DNA of 64,000 nt from Neorhodopirellula pilleata (lineage in GTDB: Bacteria; Planctomycetota; Planctomycetia; Pirellulales; Pirellulaceae): positions 124,001-188,000 of the forward strand of contig NZ_SJPM01000011.1 of assembly GCF_007859915.1 (NCBI RefSeq), given 5' to 3'. The stretch's first letter is position 1. Each line of letters opens with the position of its first letter. Under the pieces are notes generated by a model. That model searched no databases, was not told where the DNA came from, and saw only the letters and a list, made by a program, of their open reading frames with translations. The translations under genes were made by a program, and so were the position numbers. Positions 44,571 through 53,434 of the stretch are shown piece by piece.

Positions 44571-45813
44571 TGGCCCGTCCAATTTCCACCACCACTCGAA
44601 CTAAATTGCCGTTGCGGCGAACCCATACTTTAACTCGTTCGCCGGGCATCGTATCCGAAACGGCTTGTTTGAGCGATTCGAACCCGGTGATCTGAACATC
44701 CCCGAACCGCTCGACCACGTCCCCCGGTTCGATCCCGGCCGCTTCAGCTGGCGAGCCGGGATTCACTTCTTTGACTAATGCTTGGGAATCGGAACTATTG
44801 CCGCGGACGCCCAACGACGGTTTGAAGCCGGGAAGGAATCCCCACGACTCGCCTTGGTCCATGCGTGACCATGATTCATCGTAATGATTGATCGGGACGT
44901 GCAAATTGTCCGCGACGTCATTACCGATGCGGCTATGAACGGCAATCAAACGCCCTGACAAATCGAACAACGGACCACCCGAATCGCCGCCGATCAAGGC
45001 GCAATCGGTTACCACCGAGCCCTTGCGAACGTCCAAAATTCGACCCACCCGCGTCACCATACCTCGGGTGCGGTCATAACCGCCGGGGTGTCCGGTCGCG
45101 ATGCACCACATACCGGTCTTTAAATTGTCACTCGAACCCAACGTGGCATGCGGCCAAGGTTTGCCGTCGTTTTGGCCGGCATCAATTTTCATCAGTCCGG
45201 CGTCGACGTGCCGATTCATTCCGCGGGTCATCGCCGTCACGGTGCGTCCGTCGGCGAGCGTCAAGACCGCCGCTTTGTTGGGACGCATCGCCACGTGAGC
45301 AGCCGTCAGCACATAACCGGTGCCGGTAATGATCACGCCGCAACCTTGGGCCGGTCCGATTTGGATGCTGACGGTGCACTCGGCGGCCCGCGCGGCGATT
45401 AATTGAGATTGACGCTGCAACATGCGGAGGGTTTCGAGCGACTCTGGGACGCCGCCTCGTTGCAGCAGATCCAACAACGCGTCGGGCGTTTCGACCCACG
45501 TGTCGCCCTTGGGGACACGACGTGGTTGTGGGGGCATGCCCGCATCGACCGAATCGCCCAGCGGATTGACTTGTGTCGAATACGAAGGCGATGATTGCGT
45601 CGGTGCGCCATCGGGCACAACTGAATTGGGCACAACTTGACCTGGAACGATCGTCCCCTGACCGAACTGGTCTTGGGCTACGACCGGGGACATCCTTGTT
45701 GAACCGAGCAAACCCAGGTTGATGAGCAAGGCGAACATCACCCACCAAGTGCTGTTGTCGTACGTCACCAGCCCCGGGCGAACCTTTCGATCGAACTGTG
45801 AAGAAGAAATCAA
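44557..45813 (-). CDS. Trypsin-like serine protease with C-terminal PDZ domain (HtrA-like)
   Basis: 418 residues. The N-terminal helix (about 23-45) is likely a signal anchor or signal peptide, followed by a proline/serine-rich stretch. The protease domain has the full triad: YVLTAAHVA (His), RHVDAGLMKID (Asp) and LIGGDSGGPLFD (Ser). A C-terminal PDZ (about 335-410) reads GIEPGDVVERFGDVQITGF. It differs from classic DegP in its long N-terminal linker and short spacing. It is the first gene of the protease operon, overlapping the pseudo-protease gene. The likely role is degradation or processing of envelope proteins. Confidence 0.87.
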   Translation of the reverse strand: MISSSQFDRKVRPGLVTYDNSTWWVMFALLINLGLLGSTRMSPVVAQDQFGQGTIVPGQVVPNSVVPDGAPTQSSPSYSTQVNPLGDSVDAGMPPQPRRVPKGDTWVETPDALLDLLQRGGVPESLETLRMLQRQSQLIAARAAECTVSIQIGPAQGCGVIITGTGYVLTAAHVAMRPNKAAVLTLADGRTVTAMTRGMNRHVDAGLMKIDAGQNDGKPWPHATLGSSDNLKTGMWCIATGHPGGYDRTRGMVTRVGRILDVRKGSVVTDCALIGGDSGGPLFDLSGRLIAVHSRIGNDVADNLHVPINHYDESWSRMDQGESWGFLPGFKPSLGVRGNSSDSQALVKEVNPGSPAEAAGIEPGDVVERFGDVQITGFESLKQAVSDTMPGERVKVWVRRNGNLVRVVVEIGRANDLY

Positions 45814-46061
45814 ACTTCAAAATCCATGGAAGATAAAAACTTGCATACGAAACGAGGCGACGGCTCAGGAGGCTCATTGTAACCGCTCGGTCAGCCTCGG
45901 CCCATGCTTGCCTGTCCTGTTTTCAGGGGGTCGCCCGTCGACGATGATGCCGTGTTGGATTGTACGCATTAAAACGATTGTTGGGTTTTAGACGCCACGC
46001 CCCCACCCACCGTTCCCTGTTTCCCTGTTTCCCTAAATCCTCACCCCCGCTTCTAGCGGGC

Positions 46062-46250
46062 TGTTGATTTAGTTCGCATCGTAACCCGAAGCGTGAGCGA
46101 GGGATATTTAAATGAGAATGAACGGCGTTCAATCCCTCGCTGACGCTTCGGGTTACGATTAAATCAACACGCCGGTGAGCGAGGGATATTTAAATGAGAA
46201 TGAATGGCGTTCGATCCCTCGCTCACGCTTCGGGTTACGATTAAATCCAT
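46062..46250. repeat. Tandem family A palindromes (one complete, one partial)
   Basis: A full 108-bp copy (46062-46169, TGTTGATTTAG to AAATCAACA) is followed by a second partial copy whose left arm is missing (46174-46250, GTGAGCGAGGGATATTTAAATG to GATTAAATCC). The inner loop GATATTTAAATGAGAATGAA is nearly identical in both, which suggests a recent tandem duplication. Outer flanks are GCTAGCGGGC-like on both sides. The remainder of the 45814-46288 gap shows no gene. Confidence 0.82.
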
Positions 46251-46288
46251 AGCCCGCTAGCCCCCTCGACTTTTACCTGATCTCACCG

Positions 46289-47263
46289 ATGACCCGACAT
46301 TTTTCCATGAATCCGCCTCCCCGTCTGCTCGTTGTCGGATGTGGTTATCTCGGCATGCGGGTCGGACAATCGGCTCGATCGGCCGGTTGGTTCGTCGCCG
46401 GCACGACACGGAATCGCCGCACTGAGTTGGAAAACGCCGGTATTCTTCCGATTCGATTCGATTGGAACGACTCCCGTGACCTGGATTCGCTCGGCCGGGC
46501 AATGTCCGAACATGACATCAATCGGATCGTGATCGCGGTCAGCCACGACCGAAACAGCCACCACGATCGGTTCGCCTCCCAAGTCGACGGGCTGTCGAGA
46601 TTGCTGCAAACGATCCGCGTTGCCAATCCCAATCCGGCTGGCTGGGTGCCCGAGGTCGTGTACATCAGCACAACGGGGGTATTCCACCAAACCGACGGCG
46701 TTTGGGTCGACGAAACGTCCCCGACCCATCCGACGCGTGAGGGCGGCCGAGCACATTTGCAAGCCGAAGCGAAATTTCGGTCTCAATCGCCCGTCGACTC
46801 GTGGTCGATCTTACGCCTTTCGGGCATTTACGGCCCCGGTCGTGTTCCTCGCGCCGCAGATGTTCAGGCCGGACGTCCGATCGCTTCGCCACCAACTGGA
46901 CACTTGAATTTGATCCATGTTCAAGACGCCGCCGAAGCCGTGATCGCGGCGCTGTCTTGGAAAACGAACCATCCGAATCGTCGCCGCGAAAACTTATATC
47001 TGGTGAGTGACGATCGGCCTGTCATTCGCCGTGAGTTCTACCGCGAGATCGCCCGCCAAACGGGGTCACCCGAACCGACCTTCGTGGACCCCGAGTCCGA
47101 TTCGGGCGTAAGGTTCCGCAGCGAAACGGACAAACGCATATGGAACCGACGACTCAAACGAGACCTTCTTCCTCGACTGGCCTATCCGACCTACCGCGAA
47201 GGTCTGCAAGACGTCCTTACCAATGTTCCCCGCCTCTCACGGTCTGACGGCCAACGTTCATGA
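46289..47263 (+). CDS. NAD-dependent epimerase/dehydratase-like SDR protein
   Basis: 324 residues (start 46289, or 46307). The Rossmann motif LLVVGCGYLGMRVG (GxGxxG) begins at residue 13, and VVYISTTGVFHQ lies near residue 125. It resembles YeeZ-type extended SDRs. Its usual active-site Tyr-x3-Lys is not clear, since only short tyrosine/lysine stretches occur near residues 145-160. The substrate is unknown. The stop overlaps the uvrB start by 4 bp, so the two are co-translated; SDR-uvrB coupling may simply be convenient rather than functional. Confidence 0.8.
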   Translation: MTRHFSMNPPPRLLVVGCGYLGMRVGQSARSAGWFVAGTTRNRRTELENAGILPIRFDWNDSRDLDSLGRAMSEHDINRIVIAVSHDRNSHHDRFASQVDGLSRLLQTIRVANPNPAGWVPEVVYISTTGVFHQTDGVWVDETSPTHPTREGGRAHLQAEAKFRSQSPVDSWSILRLSGIYGPGRVPRAADVQAGRPIASPPTGHLNLIHVQDAAEAVIAALSWKTNHPNRRRENLYLVSDDRPVIRREFYREIARQTGSPEPTFVDPESDSGVRFRSETDKRIWNRRLKRDLLPRLAYPTYREGLQDVLTNVPRLSRSDGQRS

Positions 47264-49383
47264 GCATCAAGCAACTCACCAGTCAGTTCGACCTGCATCA
47301 GCCTTTCGCGCCCTCGGGCGATCAACCGCAGGCGATCGAGAAATTGACCGCCGGATTCCTTGCGGGCAAGTCGGCGCAAACGCTGCTCGGAGCGACCGGA
47401 ACGGGCAAGACCTACACGATGGCCAACGTGATCGCCAACTTGGGGCGTCCGGCACTTGTGCTCAGTCATAACAAAACACTTGCGGCCCAACTCTACGGCG
47501 AGTTCAAAGAGTTCTTCCCCAACAACGCCGTCCATTACTTCGTCAGTTACTACGACTATTACCAACCCGAAGCTTACATCCCTCAACGCGACGTTTATAT
47601 CGAAAAGGATTCTTCGATCAATGAAGAGATCGATCGGCTGCGATTGGCCACGACGAGTTCGTTGGTCAGTCGCCGGGACGTGGTCATCGTCGCTTCGGTC
47701 AGCAGTATCTACGGGCTCGGTTCGCCCGATGACTACAAACAACTCGTCATCGACATTCACGAAGGCGAAACCACCCGTCGCGATCATCTGTTGCTCAAAC
47801 TGGTCGATGTGCAATACGACCGTAACGACTTCGCGTTCGAACGTGGCAAGTTTCGCGTCCGTGGTGATTCGATCGAAATTTGGCCGACGTATGAAGAGTT
47901 CGCCTACCGCGTCGAGATGTGGGGCGATGAAATCGAACGCATTTCGCTGATCAAACCGGTCTCGGGCGAAACGATCCGCACGGTGAAGGATCTTTACATC
48001 TATCCGGCCAAACACTTCGTCATGCCCGAAGACCGCATCCAACGCGCCCTCAAGATGCTCCGGGAAGAACTTGCACAGCAACTCGAAGTGTTTCAAAGCC
48101 AAGGCAAGCTGCTCGAAGCCCAACGGCTGTCGGCTCGCACCAAGTTTGACTTGGAAATGCTCGCCGAGGTCGGACACTGTCCCGGCATCGAAAACTATTC
48201 TCGGCCTCTTTCAGGCAAGCCGCCTGGCGCAACGCCCGACACGCTTTACGAATTCTTTCCCAAGGACATGGTTACCTTCGTCGACGAATCGCATGTCACG
48301 GTGCCGCAGGTGCGAGCGATGTACGCGGGCGACCGCAGTCGCAAGATGACGTTGGTCGAGCACGGCTTTCGACTGCCCAGTGCGCTGGACAACCGGCCGC
48401 TGAAGTTCGACGAATGGGAAGCTCGCACCGGACAGATTTGTTTCGTCAGCGCCACGCCGAGTAACTACGAGTTGGAACGAACCGGCGGCGAAGTCGTCGA
48501 GCAGATCATCCGCCCGACCGGGTTGCTCGACCCGATCATTGAAGTCGTTTCCGCTCGCGGCCAAGTCAATCACTTGCTCGAGCAAGTCCGGCTGCGGGCC
48601 GAGCGGAATGAGCGAGTGTTGGTGACGGCGTTGACGAAACGGCTCGCCGAAGACCTCGCCAACTTCTTTCAAGAGAACGCCGTCCGGTGCCGGTGGTTAC
48701 ACAGTGAACTCAACGCGTTCGAACGGGTCGATCTTTTGCAAGAACTACGAACCGGACAATTCGATTGTTTGGTGGGCGTGAACTTGTTGCGAGAAGGGCT
48801 CGACCTTCCGGAAGTTTCGCTGGTCGCGATTCTTGACGCGGACAAGGAAGGATTCTTGCGAAGCGAAACGAGTTTGATTCAAACGATCGGACGGGCCGCC
48901 CGAAACGCAAACTCACGCGTTTTCTTGTATGCCGATAAAGTGACCGACTCGATGCAAATGGCGATCGACGAAACCGAGCGACGTCGCAGCATTCAACAGC
49001 AGTACAACGAAGAGCACGGGATCACACCCGTCACGATTTTTAAGAGTATCCGCCAAGGCATCGAGTCCGACGCGGCGAAACATCGCGAAGCCGAACGCAA
49101 AGCGACCGCCGAAGGGGCGATCACGTACATCACACTGGAATACGTCGAAGCGCTCGAACGTGAAATGCTCTCAGCAGCGGAGGATCTGGAATTCGAGCGT
49201 GCCGCCCGGCTCCGCGACCGCGTGGTGCAACTCAAAGACAACATCGGAAAACCGCTATCGGAAGTCGAGATCAGCGAATCCAAATCCACTTCCGGTGGAC
49301 AAGGAAAGGGTCGACGTGGAGGCAAACAACGAAAAGGAATGAACCCCAACGGAAGCAAAATTCCTCGACCCAAGCGAGGGTGA
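47260..49383 (+). CDS. uvrB: Excinuclease ABC subunit B
   Basis: 707 residues, of usual length. Walker A GATGTGKTYTMANV lies near residue 44, then LSHNKTLAAQLYGEFKEFF and the beta-hairpin region YYDYYQPEAYIPQRD that opens DNA. The helicase C-lobe has CLVGVNLLREGLDLPEVSLVAILDADKEGF, and the C-terminal UVR motif (EREMLSAAEDLEFERAARLRD, about 640-660) binds UvrC. UvrB verifies lesions in nucleotide excision repair. The start is fused by overlap to the SDR gene. A short basic tail ends the protein. The gene is often under SOS control in other bacteria, but no LexA site could be assigned. Confidence 0.97.
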   Translation: MSIKQLTSQFDLHQPFAPSGDQPQAIEKLTAGFLAGKSAQTLLGATGTGKTYTMANVIANLGRPALVLSHNKTLAAQLYGEFKEFFPNNAVHYFVSYYDYYQPEAYIPQRDVYIEKDSSINEEIDRLRLATTSSLVSRRDVVIVASVSSIYGLGSPDDYKQLVIDIHEGETTRRDHLLLKLVDVQYDRNDFAFERGKFRVRGDSIEIWPTYEEFAYRVEMWGDEIERISLIKPVSGETIRTVKDLYIYPAKHFVMPEDRIQRALKMLREELAQQLEVFQSQGKLLEAQRLSARTKFDLEMLAEVGHCPGIENYSRPLSGKPPGATPDTLYEFFPKDMVTFVDESHVTVPQVRAMYAGDRSRKMTLVEHGFRLPSALDNRPLKFDEWEARTGQICFVSATPSNYELERTGGEVVEQIIRPTGLLDPIIEVVSARGQVNHLLEQVRLRAERNERVLVTALTKRLAEDLANFFQENAVRCRWLHSELNAFERVDLLQELRTGQFDCLVGVNLLREGLDLPEVSLVAILDADKEGFLRSETSLIQTIGRAARNANSRVFLYADKVTDSMQMAIDETERRRSIQQQYNEEHGITPVTIFKSIRQGIESDAAKHREAERKATAEGAITYITLEYVEALEREMLSAAEDLEFERAARLRDRVVQLKDNIGKPLSEVEISESKSTSGGQGKGRRGGKQRKGMNPNGSKIPRPKRG

Positions 49384-49564
49384 CTCTCGAGCTGCTGTCT
49401 TTGCCTGGCCCTGTCCGGAAGTCTGATCTCGAAGTCCCATACACCAATTCCTCATGATTCAACTGATTCGCCCAAGCATGCGGCATAGTTGGTTCGGTGC
49501 CCCAGCGTATACAATTCGTGAATGATTGCCGCTGATTCACTTCGTTTCAACTAACAGGGACCCC

Positions 49565-49945
49565 ATGAGCACCGATTCAAACAATCCGTACGGAACGCCC
49601 TCTCAAGCGTCATTAGGTGATGACTTCTCCGGTACCGCAGGGAGGGGATCTTCTCGGAAGATGCTCATCCGTCAAATCGCACCGCTCTCGGCCGGGAAAA
49701 TTCTCGGTGCGCTCTATGCGGTGCTGGGATTGATCGTAGGGGGCTTCTTTCTCCTCGCTTCGGCGGTCGGCGTCGTCGCGGGCGGTCAAAATGTTGGAGC
49801 GGGATTGATGACGGGCGGCCTGAGCATTGTCTTCTTGCCGTTGCTATACGGCTTGATGGGATTCGTGGGCGGGGCGTTTGCCGCATTCCTGTACAACGTG
49901 GGTGCCTCGATGGTGGGCGGCATCGAACTTGAAATCGAGACTTAG
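49565..49945 (+). CDS. Small membrane protein of unknown function
   Basis: 126 residues from the ATG at 49565, with AGGGA just upstream. A hydrophilic 35-residue N-terminus rich in S/D/G comes first, then two membrane helices (ILGALYAVLGLIVGGFFLLASAVGVVAGG and SIVFLPLLYGLMGFVGGAFAAFLYNVGASMVGGI). The order KMLIRQIAPLSAGKI before the first helix is amphipathic. It resembles DUF3566-type proteins, but weakly. It is isolated, without an obvious operon partner. Confidence 0.62.
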   Translation: MSTDSNNPYGTPSQASLGDDFSGTAGRGSSRKMLIRQIAPLSAGKILGALYAVLGLIVGGFFLLASAVGVVAGGQNVGAGLMTGGLSIVFLPLLYGLMGFVGGAFAAFLYNVGASMVGGIELEIET

Positions 49946-50021
49946 AGCCTATCCCACAAGCGACCTTCCAAGATGGCGAAGTTGATCCACTGAAGTCGGC
50001 ATGGAGTGCTGGACGATTCGT

Positions 50022-50702
50022 TCACTCCGCCTTCGGGCGGCGGGTTCGACGTTCGCGTTCGTATCGGATTCGGCAACCGATCGGAACGGTTTCGGTGACG
50101 GTCGGTTGCCGGCCGGCTAACACCGCCTCAATGGCATCGTGGACGTAGGTTTTTTGAATGTTTCGTCCGTTCGGCGAGTCATCGAACGATCCCATGTACG
50201 CGATCTTTCGCTGGCCGTCCAAGACAAAACACTCGGGAGTGTATCCCGCCCCGAACTGGCGGGCAATCTTTTGAGTCGGGTCAAACAAATAGGCAAACTT
50301 GAATTGTTTTGATTCTGCTTTCGATTTCATCGCCGGCAAACCATCTTCTTCAACTTGGTTGACGTTGATCGCGACGATCGCCGCATTGTTAGCTTGAAGT
50401 TGTTGGGAAAGCTCGACCAGGCGATCTTCCAAGTCGACCGCGTAAGGACAACTGTTGCAGGTAAAGACGACGACCACGACGGATTTGTCTTGGAGGTCGC
50501 TCAGAGCATGCATTTGATCATCGACGCCGATCAGATCCGACCAAGCCGGAGCGTCATCGCCGATGTTCCGCGTCGGATTGAATTCACCGGCGACGGTGCA
50601 ATTGCCTCGGCCTTCGAGGACGGGCACCAGGCCAGTCGCGATCATTAAGAAGATCGAAACGGTCATGAAAGAACGGTTGTTGTGTGAAGTCCGCTGACGC
50701 AT
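50022..50702 (-). CDS. Secreted thioredoxin-fold (redoxin) protein
   Basis: 226 residues. A signal peptide (FMTVSIFLMIATGLVPVLEG) precedes a redoxin domain with VVVFTCNSCPYAVDLEDRL. The CxxC motif CNSC sits in the place of the usual CGPC or peroxiredoxin Cys, and the family has ATFLIDP-like FAYLFDPTQKIARQFGAGYTPECFVLD. It probably acts as an oxidoreductase or peroxidase in the periplasm. The C-terminal 30 residues are basic and unlike the domain. Its gene lies alone, near the repeat at 50757. Confidence 0.82.
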   Translation of the reverse strand: MRQRTSHNNRSFMTVSIFLMIATGLVPVLEGRGNCTVAGEFNPTRNIGDDAPAWSDLIGVDDQMHALSDLQDKSVVVVVFTCNSCPYAVDLEDRLVELSQQLQANNAAIVAINVNQVEEDGLPAMKSKAESKQFKFAYLFDPTQKIARQFGAGYTPECFVLDGQRKIAYMGSFDDSPNGRNIQKTYVHDAIEAVLAGRQPTVTETVPIGCRIRYERERRTRRPKAE

Positions 50703-50756
50703 TTTGTTGTTTGCTTGATCGGAAAGTGCTTCGTGAAGATTGGATACCAGGGGTAG

Positions 50757-50877
50757 TGCTTCGTCAAACCCTAAAATTAGGGTTAGTGAAGTGAGCCGAC
50801 GGCGCTAGCCGCGGGCATTACGCAACGCCCGACGCTAGCGCGTTCGGCTCACCCTAAAATTAGATTTTGACGAAGCA
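50757..50877. repeat. 121-bp palindromic repeat, family C
   Basis: The outer arms TGCTTCGTCAAACCCTAAAATTAG and CTAAAATTAGATTTTGACGAAGCA are inverted, with inner arms GTGAGCCGACGGCGCTAGC and GCTAGCGCGTTCGGCTCAC. A half copy occurs at 59036-59092. It is distinct from A and B, although GAGCCGACGGCGC also appears near 34576. It lies between the redoxin gene and recJ and probably forms a strong stem in RNA. Confidence 0.8.
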
Positions 50878-50911
50878 GTAGCGATACCAAACGTCGGATG
50901 TTGACGGTGCG

Positions 50912-52675
50912 TTAGCGAGCTTGGACCGGCGTCGCTTGCTTTCGCCAGTCGACCAATTGTACTTCGACGCTTCGATAGCCACGGTATTCGTTGATCACGG
51001 GGCGGTAGGCGATTTCGATGGGGCCGTCGCATTCGTTGAGCGGATCGCACCAATCGGAGGCGCCGAATGCGACACCGCGGATGACCCGATCGCCCTGTTT
51101 CAATTGCACCGACAGATGCCGCTCGCCGCCGCCCATCTTCTTGGCCGGTTCGGCCAGTTCGACGCCCCGGCCCATCAAGATCGGTCGCGGGTTGCCGGCA
51201 CCAAAGGGGGCGAGCGTTTCGATCTGGTTCATAATGTGTAGGTTCAATTGCCCCAACGGCGCTTCGGCGTCGATCTGGATCGAAGGCGTGATGTCCTGGT
51301 CGGTCCATTGCCGAGCGACCGCTTCGCAAAAATCACCTCGGAACGCTTCGATGTCGGCTTCGCGAATCGTGATGCCTCCGGCGGCCGGGTGTCCGCCGAA
51401 TCGGACGAGACGGTTTTCGCATTCACAGAGCGCTTCGTAGAGATTGACGCCCGTGCCGCCGACGCGTCCGGAGCCGACCGCGTCCGCCTTACCCGCGTTG
51501 TCCATGGAAATGATGATCACCGGCTTGGCGTACTTCTCGGCCAATCGACCGGCGACGACGCCGATCACGCCGGCGTGCCATCCGACACCGTTGAGCACCA
51601 AGGCCGCATCGCCTTCGATGTCGAATTCTTCTTTGGCCTGTTTCTGAGCGGCAAGTTGGACGCTGCGCTGGAGTGTGTCTCGGGTCGCGTTGAGCCCGTC
51701 GATGTACTCCGCCAACATTCCGGCCCGCTCGCCCGCTTCGATCGTCATCAACTCGATGCCCAGTTGAGCTTGGCCGAGTCGGCCCGCCGCGTTCAAACGC
51801 GGTGCGAGTGAGAACGCGACGTTCTCGGTGGTCAACTCGGATACTTGGTCCAACTGGGTTCGTTTCATTAATTCCCAGAGGCCCGGCAACGGTTCACGCT
51901 GCAACGTTTTCAAGCCATGGTTAACGATCACGCGATTCTCATCGACCAACGGAACCACGTCCGCGATCGTGCCGATCGCGGCCAATGCGAGTGATTGCAT
52001 CAAGTACCGCTTCATCGGTGGCGTGACTTTCTTTTGTCCGCACTTGGCTTGGCACAACGCCCACGCCAACTTGAACGCCACACCCGCACCGCAAAGTTCA
52101 CCAAAGGGGTAGTTGGTGCCGGGCAGACGCGGGTGAACGATCGCTTCGGCGTCGGGTAATTGTTCGCCGATTTGATGATGATCGGTGATGATCAACGTGG
52201 CGCCGAGTTCTCGACACAGATTCGCGCAGCCGACACTGCCGATGCCACAATCGACCGAAACGATTAGCTTCTTGCCCCGACTGACGAGCTTGCGAATCGC
52301 ATCCTCGTTCAGGCCGTAGCCTTCTTCGAGTCGATTGGGAACATGATAGGAAACGTCCGCACCGAGAAGCCGCAGACCGTTGACCAAGATCGCCGAGCCG
52401 GTCATCCCGTCGGCATCGTAGTCGCCGTAGATCACAATCGGCGTCCGCTGCTCGATCGCGTCGAGTAAAATCCGGGTCGCTTTGGGCACACCCGGCAGTT
52501 CTTGAGGATCACGCAGATTGGTCAGCTTGGTGTCCATGAACGCGGTCGCGTCTTCGGACGAGTAAACACCTCGGCTGACGAGCAATTGGGCGACCACGGG
52601 CGCAAGCCCCGACGAACGAATCAGTTGCTCGACCAAGGGGGCGTCGTGCGGCGTGATTCGCCACTGCCGATTCAT
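50912..52675 (-). CDS. recJ: Single-stranded-DNA-specific exonuclease RecJ
   Basis: 587 residues from the ATG at 52675. DHH-family motifs occur in order: VIYGDYDADGMTG (motif I), VSVDCGIGSVG (motif II), IITDHHQIGE (motif III, DHH) and GTIADVVPLVDEN (motif IV); DHHA1 has RVGGTGVNLYEALCECENRLVRFGGHPAAGG. RecJ degrades single-stranded DNA 5' to 3' in mismatch and recombination repair. It starts 11 bp after the rpmG stop, so it is probably in the same transcript. Confidence 0.97.
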   Translation of the reverse strand: MNRQWRITPHDAPLVEQLIRSSGLAPVVAQLLVSRGVYSSEDATAFMDTKLTNLRDPQELPGVPKATRILLDAIEQRTPIVIYGDYDADGMTGSAILVNGLRLLGADVSYHVPNRLEEGYGLNEDAIRKLVSRGKKLIVSVDCGIGSVGCANLCRELGATLIITDHHQIGEQLPDAEAIVHPRLPGTNYPFGELCGAGVAFKLAWALCQAKCGQKKVTPPMKRYLMQSLALAAIGTIADVVPLVDENRVIVNHGLKTLQREPLPGLWELMKRTQLDQVSELTTENVAFSLAPRLNAAGRLGQAQLGIELMTIEAGERAGMLAEYIDGLNATRDTLQRSVQLAAQKQAKEEFDIEGDAALVLNGVGWHAGVIGVVAGRLAEKYAKPVIIISMDNAGKADAVGSGRVGGTGVNLYEALCECENRLVRFGGHPAAGGITIREADIEAFRGDFCEAVARQWTDQDITPSIQIDAEAPLGQLNLHIMNQIETLAPFGAGNPRPILMGRGVELAEPAKKMGGGERHLSVQLKQGDRVIRGVAFGASDWCDPLNECDGPIEIAYRPVINEYRGYRSVEVQLVDWRKQATPVQAR

Positions 52676-52686
52676 CGGCAAAGCCC

Positions 52687-52851
52687 CTACTTCTTCTTTT
52701 CGTTGTGCCAGGTGTGCTTGCGCAGGTTGGGGTTGTATTTCTTTAGACGCAACTTCTCGCCGCCCGGTTTCTTGCGGAGGGTGTAGTTGTATTGACCGGT
52801 TTCTTCGCAGACGAGGAAAATGGTTTCAGCTTTTTTCTTACTTTTAGCCAT
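52687..52851 (-). CDS. rpmG: 50S ribosomal protein L33
   Basis: 54 residues, MAKSKKKAETIFLVCEETGQ onward, with YNYTLRKKPGGEKLRLKKYNP and the typical lysine-rich ending. It keeps a single Cys (VCEE), so it is the type without the four-Cys zinc site. It is a late-assembly protein near the E site of the large subunit. It lies just before recJ on the same strand. The frame is open upstream to 53400, but that part overlaps the GGCT gene antisense and is a shadow. Confidence 0.95.
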   Translation of the reverse strand: MAKSKKKAETIFLVCEETGQYNYTLRKKPGGEKLRLKKYNPNLRKHTWHNEKKK

Positions 52852-52971
52852 CGAAATGCGGGCGCATGAAAGGGAGGAGTATTGAATTTGGCCCCGAAGT
52901 ATGGTCGCCAAGGGGGTATTTTGGCAAGGTCTAGTTGATGATTCAGGCCGGATCGGCAAAATCAGCCAATC

Positions 52972-53412
52972 ATGCCGCCCAAAACTCAAGAAATCCGCCA
53001 CTTTTTCGTTTATGGTACCCTCTGTCGAGGCCAATGCCGGGCGAACCTTTGGCCGGCCCGACCGCTGCGAATCACACCTGCCTGGACGACCGGGCAACTC
53101 TACGGTCGCGCGGACTACCCCGCGATGAGACCTGGAACCGATCGCGTCAACGGCGAGTGTTGGGAATTCGACGCGGCCGAAATGCCGCTGGTGATTCGCA
53201 CCCTCGACGAAATCGAGGGCACGAATCAGCCCGGCGAGCGGAACCTTTATGACCGCGTCGTGACGCAGGTTCGTTTGCTCGAGGGATCGGAAACCCTGAT
53301 CCCGGCATTCGGCTATCATTACGCGACCGATCCGCTTGCCGACGGCTTCCATCGGATCGTCCCGATTGGAGCTGAAAGTGGTGTCCGTTGGCCGGGGCAT
53401 TCAAATCAATAG
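52972..53412 (+). CDS. Gamma-glutamylcyclotransferase-like (AIG2/GGCT family) protein
   Basis: 146 residues. The phosphate/substrate loop FFVYGTLCRGQCR occupies residues 11-23, followed by an acidic LDEIEGTNQPGERNLYDR region with the catalytic Glu and a beta-barrel ending AFGYHYA. Family enzymes release 5-oxoproline from gamma-glutamyl peptides or act on related amides. The N-terminal loop has an inserted Cys-Arg. Its start is about 120 bp from rpmG in the opposite direction. The partner is unknown. Confidence 0.83.
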   Translation: MPPKTQEIRHFFVYGTLCRGQCRANLWPARPLRITPAWTTGQLYGRADYPAMRPGTDRVNGECWEFDAAEMPLVIRTLDEIEGTNQPGERNLYDRVVTQVRLLEGSETLIPAFGYHYATDPLADGFHRIVPIGAESGVRWPGHSNQ

Positions 53413-53434
53413 CCGACACGTGAAGTCTGGATCG

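Noticed and set aside
47191..48177. Minus-strand open frame of 328 residues inside uvrB
   Set aside because: It lies entirely opposite the well-conserved uvrB and has no recognisable domain.
52852..53400. Extension of the L33 frame to 237 residues
   Set aside because: Ribosomal protein L33 is about 54 residues and begins MAKSKKK; the rest is antisense to the GGCT-like gene.
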